This document shows, piece by piece, positions 59,192 through 64,000 of a stretch of 64,000 nt of DNA. The stretch comes from Adineta vaga. Its lineage: Eukaryota > Rotifera. Under the pieces are notes generated by a model. That model was not told where the DNA came from. It did no database searches and worked only from the letters and a program-made list of their open reading frames with translations. The position numbers and the translations under genes are program-made. Each line of letters begins with the position of its first letter. Positions within the stretch are counted from its first letter, which is position 1. The stretch spans positions 12,276,001 through 12,340,000 of the forward strand of contig CP075492.1 of NCBI GenBank assembly GCA_021613535.1, in the 5' to 3' direction.

Positions 59192-61186
59192 TTATGACGC
59201 TGCTGCTGAAATTTCTTTTGTCATTGCTTCAGTTAATTTAAATTTTTGTACTTTGCCTGTTGGTGTCGTAAATGGTCCGAATGATTCAACAACTTTTACA
59301 TATTTCGGTACTTTGAAAAATGCCACTCTCGATGAAAGAAAGTTTCTCACTTCTTCAACATTATCTATTTTCATTCCTGCTTTTGGTTTAACCCATGCAC
59401 AAAGTATTTCACCATAACGTTTATCAGGTATACCAAAGACTTGCGCTTCACCAATACTTGGATGTTCTAAAAGAAAGTTTTCAACTTCAACTGGATAAAC
59501 ATTTATTCCTCCAACAATGATCATTTCTTTTTGACGTGAACGATAATAAACATAACCTTGATCATCCATAGTACCTAAATCACCTGTTCGTAACCAACCA
59601 TTAGATGTTATTGTATCTCGTGTTTTTTCTTCATCACCATAATAACCTGAAGATCATGAAGGAGATTAGATTAATTTCATCAAATAATCGTTGAAGATTT
59701 AAATTTACCTTTCATTATATTAAAACCTCGTGCACAAATCTCTCCTTCTTCACCAATGGGTAAGATTTTTCCTGTAGAATCGGCGATTTTCATTTCAATT
59801 CTAGGTACAGCTTTTCCAACTGATGTATATCGACGTTTGGTATCATTTTCTGCAAATACACTCATAGCCATTGAAGCTGCATTTTCTGTTTGACCAAATC
59901 CTTGTGAAAGCATTTTTATAGGAATTTCACGTTCCAACTGTTCAATCAATGCAGGATTAACAGGAGCTGCACCGAGTATACCAAAAAGAAGTGAACTCAT
60001 ATCAAATTCTTTTCTTCTCGGATGAGCAAGTATATCTCGAAAAATAATCGGTGCACCTATCAATGCCGTACATTTTTCTTCTTGTATCGTTCGCATTGTT
60101 TCAACTGTATCAGGTAACATACTTGGAAATACACTCAAATATTTTGGAGCATTAATATTAAATGTTCCAGCAATTTCACCAAATATATGAAACGTTGGTA
60201 TTGGACAACACACGCGACTCATTAATTCAGGATAAGTATAACAAAGATGAAAGCCATTATTAAGCCTGAACGAAGGAAAAACAAAAATATAAATAATTTT
60301 GTGCAAAACTTCGTTCAGAAGAATCTTACATATTAAAATTTGTTAAAGTAGCAGCTTTCGGTTGTCCTGTAGTACCCGAAGTATAAAAAATAGAAAGTGG
60401 AGTATCACCATCTAATTGTGTTTGCCGTGTTTGTAATTCATCTCGTCTACCATTAGCCCCTTTCGTTATCAAATTAAGATATGAATGCATGCCTGTAGGT
60501 GTATTCATTGGTTTTCCATTATCACCAGGTGTTAAAATAATATGTTTCAATGATGGAATTGCTTTCGAATTGATTTCACCTTTTGTTTGACTAAGTTCAG
60601 GAACTAACATATTAATTATCTTAATACAATCAATAATCTTTACATTTGGACGCATTACTAAACCTTTACAAGCAACTTTATTTAAACAATAAATTAATTC
60701 ACGTCCCATATAAGCAGGATTGATATTTACCTAAGATATTCAAACAGAATTAAATTTTTCTGTGCCAAAATTAATTACTTTGATGACCCCGACTTTTGAT
60801 GTTGCATATGACAATACACAATTTTCCGATGTATTTGGTAACCAAACAGCAAGTCGATCATTTTTTTCAAAGCCAAGTTCAATTAAACTCGTAGCTAAAC
60901 TATCGACTTCATCGAGAAATGATTTGTATGTATAGGATTTGTTTCCTTCACCTTTAAATACATAACATCGATGATCTGGATATTCTTGAGCTAAATTATC
61001 CAAATGTTGACCAACCGTATGATATAATAAAGGAACATTTGATGCATGATGATAGTAGCTTTGAGTTAATTTTGTTACAGGAATTTCACGTTTTTGTGAA
61101 GTTGAAGAAAAGCGAGAAGAAAGAATTCTTGAAGATAACGATATTATTCGACATGATCGCCATATATGTGATGATTGTGATAACAT
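59192..61186 (-). CDS. ACSF2: Mitochondrial medium-chain acyl-CoA synthetase ACSF2
   Basis: This enzyme activates fatty acids to acyl-CoA with ATP. Exons are 60779-61186, 60330-60730, 59709-60265 and 59192-59646, in phase, giving about 606 residues (human ACSF2 is 615). The N-terminus is a mitochondrial presequence rich in Ser and Arg (MLSQSSHIWRSCRIISLSSR). AMP-binding motifs: FYTSGTTGQPKAATLTNFNM near residue 256, LSQGFGQTENA, NGWLRTGDLGTMDDQGY, RSRQKEMIIVGGINVYPVEV, and PTGKVQKFKL with the catalytic Lys. The first intron lacks an in-frame stop for about 13 codons before TGA, so care was needed at its start. Confidence 0.92.
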
Positions 61187-61816
61187 TGCAGTCGACTAGA
61201 ATTGAACGAAGAATAAATCAAACACGTGCAATACACGGAAATTTTAAATAAATTTTTCTTCGTTGAAGAAAGAAAACAAACGGACGTACTTGCAGTGCAA
61301 TTTATGAATATGTGAGCGAAAAAAAAGTCAACAGTGACTCGATATAATTTCGTTCGAAATATGTAAAAAGGAAGAAATCAAAGAGCGCGAAGAAAATGTA
61401 GTCGAGAGGGTATGTCTATGCATGATTTATATAGGTATATACATATAGTTTAAAATCCATAGTAAAAGAACGAAAAGAATGTTGTTTTGCTGTTTTCACC
61501 CTACATATATATGTAACGTTAAATGATGATGAATACTATCTTGTTTATGCGTATGTAGTAAGCGTAGTAAGAGCGTACGATGTTATATAAAAAAGAGATT
61601 TATTACCTTTCATATTATTGTGAGGCAATGTGCGAGAACGAAAAATAAAGAAATATGTCGATTGACTTTAATATCAAATAACAAAATGTGAGATAAGAAT
61701 ACAACTAACATTTAATATCTGTATTATACAAATGTATAAAAATAGTTTTGTTTTGATATGAAAGAGATTGTCAGATTAACCTAAATAATTTGAACGAGAA
61801 AGAAATAATGAATGAA
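61187..61816. other. Spacer between ACSF2 and synapsin
   Basis: Promoter of ACSF2 and 3' UTR of synapsin. No gene is seen. Confidence 0.4.
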
Positions 61817-63770
61817 TTATTTGACGTTCATTTGATTGAATAAATTGGAAAATGTTTGTTTTAAATTATTAAGAGTATTGATCGTCTAAAATAATGAAAT
61901 ACAAAGAAAGTATGGTAAATAAATGATTGTTCATACATAAATTCGATCTAATGTTTGACGAATATTTCCATTTGAAGAAGGTTTTTCTTCATCATTCGAT
62001 GAAAATTTCGGTAATTGATCAAAACTTGATATACGTCTTTAAAGAAAATAAAGATACATCAAAATTTTCATCATAAAAACGTCATTTAATCTACGTTAAG
62101 ATTGTCACTTGTTCATTCGGTCGACAATAGATTTCCATTTTATGTACGATTAAATCTGCAATCATTCGATAATCTTCTTCTTGATTTTCACCAATGAGTT
62201 GCATTGTACAATCATTAATTTGAATAATATATTCTTTTCCATCATTTGTTTGAATTAATTCAATAGCACATAGATCAAGTCCACCAAATATTTGACTGAC
62301 TTCATCAAGCCATAAACGATATCTTAAATGTAAAATGAATTAATAGAGAAAAAAGAAAATTAGATCATTCAAAACCTTTCAGTCAATGGAATTTTTTCAA
62401 TTATACATGAACCAATATTTGCTTTCCAATTATTTGATAATGATGTTCGTCTAAACAAAGAAATAGTTCAATTATAAAGTTACCTACTGAAAAACTCGAC
62501 ATTTCTTCATTATTAATGAAAGGAAAGATCATTAATTTTGAAGTATCTTTTGAAACATGACTTGTTTCTACATATTAGTATTCAACTTGCATTCAATAAC
62601 GTCTATCTTGTTAGTAATACACAAATGAGTTTCTATTTTCTCACTTCGTCAGACAATGATGAATATTGTCTCAATTTACCTCAGTGCTTTGTAATGTTGT
62701 CCAATTTTTTGTAAATAAATATCACATCGTCCAGGAATATACGGTTCAATTGTTGAATAACATTGACTTATTTCAATAATTCCAGTTATTTCATGATAAT
62801 CATACGTATTTTTGATTAAAATCTAAGTATGAAATATTTGAAATGATTGCGAAAATGTTCTTGATTGAACATACTTTGCCTAAACCTTGATGTGCATGAC
62901 CAATTTTAATCACCGATGGATATGGTGGTGAAATAAACTAAACATGATAGATTTTATCGATCAAATGAATAAAATTATTTACCATTTTTCGATGGTTTGG
63001 ATAATAAGTTTGACTAATCAATGGAAACTTTTCAGCACCTAATCGTCGTTGAATCTGACATAATTCTGCATACTAATTAGAAAGAAAATGATATATACGA
63101 AAGAAGTATATATAAAAACATACAATCCAAGGTCTATCTTGAAAGTTGTATAAAGCTCTCATTGAATTAATACTTGGTACTGCTCCATATTGCATTCCAA
63201 GAATAATATTAATCCAATTAACATCGACATCTTTGACATATTGTCGAACGAGTACAAAATCCGGATGAAATGATCTTTAAATAATGATTTTATATGTCAA
63301 TAGAAAGAAAAAACTTCGATTCTTTTTTGTTTTACCGAATAACAGGTATACCACTTCGAAAGGTATTGATACCAATCGAAATTCCACCGTTTGAATGCGC
63401 AGATAAACCGATTTCATTGAAAGTAGCCTAGAAAAATCCAGAAGAAAATGAATATTTATAAAATTTTATTCAACAGACGACATTTAAACATCAACAAGAA
63501 ACCTGTTCAATGCGAATATCGTAATCAGCAAAAAGTTTTCTATCTTTGAAATATTTTTTCCTACGAGCATGTAAAATCAATAGTAAAAAAGCTCAAATTT
63601 ATTTTTATTTACCAATCAACATAATGTTCATCGATGATAAATAATATTTTCGATTTATTTGATTGAATTTCTGAATGATTGAGTAATTCTTTTGGTGTAA
63701 TACTACCGGAGTTTGGTAAATCATGTTGAAAATCTCCTGAAGGCAAACGTCGTTTGATATAATTTATCAT
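61817..63770 (-). CDS. SYN: Synapsin
   Basis: This synaptic-vesicle phosphoprotein tethers vesicles to actin. Eleven exons were derived: 63613-63770, 63503-63560, 63336-63427, 63124-63274, 62983-63072, 62875-62937, 62680-62822, 62376-62450, 62095-62322, 61937-62036 and 61817-61885. All are in phase, and the protein is about 408 residues. The N-terminal A domain is recognisable (MINYIKRRLPSGDFQHDLPN, similar to 'MNYLRRRLSDSNFM.NLPNG' with its PKA site; here RRLPS). The C domain is an ATP-grasp fold: ILFIIDEHYVDWKKYFKDRK, IRIEQATFNEIGLSAHSNGG, RSFHPDFVLVRQYV, YGAVPSINSMRALYNFQDRP, PPYPSVIKIGHAHQGLGK, IEPYIPGRCDIYLQKIG and GLDLCAIELIQTNDGKEYII. The last exons give a helical tail. A 5' UTR exon probably lies further right. 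Confidence 0.92.
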
Positions 63771-64000
63771 TACTCTAAAATTATCAAGAAAAAGAATGAA
63801 TTATTTTCTGAAAATAGATCTTAGTTTTTTTTTGTTCGTTAATGTGTTTGCATGTTAAGAATTCATTTTCAATGATTATATTTTGAAATAAAGAACAAGT
63901 TAATATTCATATTCATATTATTATTATTATTGAAGATTCTCTTATTGATCTTACCGAAACAATGAAAAATATTATAAATGACAATAGTTCAAGAATCATC

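Noticed and set aside
1-64000. tRNA, rRNA, CRISPR array or intact transposon
   Set aside because: I scanned by eye for T-loop motifs, spaced repeats, transposase or reverse-transcriptase motifs and found none; a tRNAscan or repeat search would be decisive.

Overview
This is eukaryotic, animal nuclear DNA. It is AT-rich, and most genes are cut into small exons by GT-AG introns of about 45-65 nt that keep codon phase when joined. Gene spacing is tight. The gene set is metazoan: intermediate filament with lamin tail, peptide GPCR, TGF-beta type II receptor, synapsin, SUMO, DCP1, WRAP53. Together with a complete cellular RNA-dependent RNA polymerase, an F-box protein of a style common in rotifers, and a decayed bacterial-type alanine racemase, this points to a bdelloid rotifer (Adineta or Rotaria type). 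That assignment is inference from gene content, not from a marker gene.

Layout. 1-5.1 kb: 3' end of an intermediate filament gene (+), a small EF-hand protein (+), a sarcoplasmic calcium-binding protein (+), and tail-to-tail with it SLC66A3/PQLC3 (-). 5.1-12 kb: gene-poor, with a candidate neuropeptide precursor (+, 6.5 kb) and a galanin/kisspeptin/allatostatin-A-like GPCR (+, 10-11.7 kb). 12-24.4 kb: CFAP77 (+), DCP1 (-), FITM fat-storage protein (+) tail-to-tail with a TGF-beta type II receptor kinase (-), an F-box protein (+), an unrecognised type I membrane protein (-), and a GILT-family protein (+). 24.9-35.6 kb: an RdRP (+, 7 exons, about 1147 aa), a proline-rich tetraspan protein (+), the alanine racemase pseudogene (+), a poly-glycine membrane protein (+), and a large secreted protein with a C-type lectin domain (+). 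36.2-44.3 kb: the P5A ATPase ATP13A1 (+, 24 exons, resolved completely) carrying an intronless YbaY/YscW-like gene antisense inside its largest intron, then WRAP53 (+). 44.6-47.1 kb: two tandem countin-like saposin-domain genes (+). 48-57.3 kb: a secreted M13 metallopeptidase (-), a GON4L homologue (-), SUMO (-), a small secreted protein (+), and a RING E3 with an apparent one-base frameshift (-). 57.8-64 kb: intronless allantoicase (-), mitochondrial acyl-CoA synthetase ACSF2 (-), and synapsin (-).

The genes form no operon or single pathway; this is ordinary mixed animal gene order. Themes that recur are RNA control (RdRP, DCP1, WRAP53), neurosecretion (candidate peptides, GPCR, synapsin), and genes with foreign-looking structure (alanine racemase relic, nested YbaY-like ORF, single-exon allantoicase). 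No tRNA, rRNA, CRISPR array or intact transposon was seen. Exon borders are hand-derived and checked by phase, so individual positions could be off by a base.
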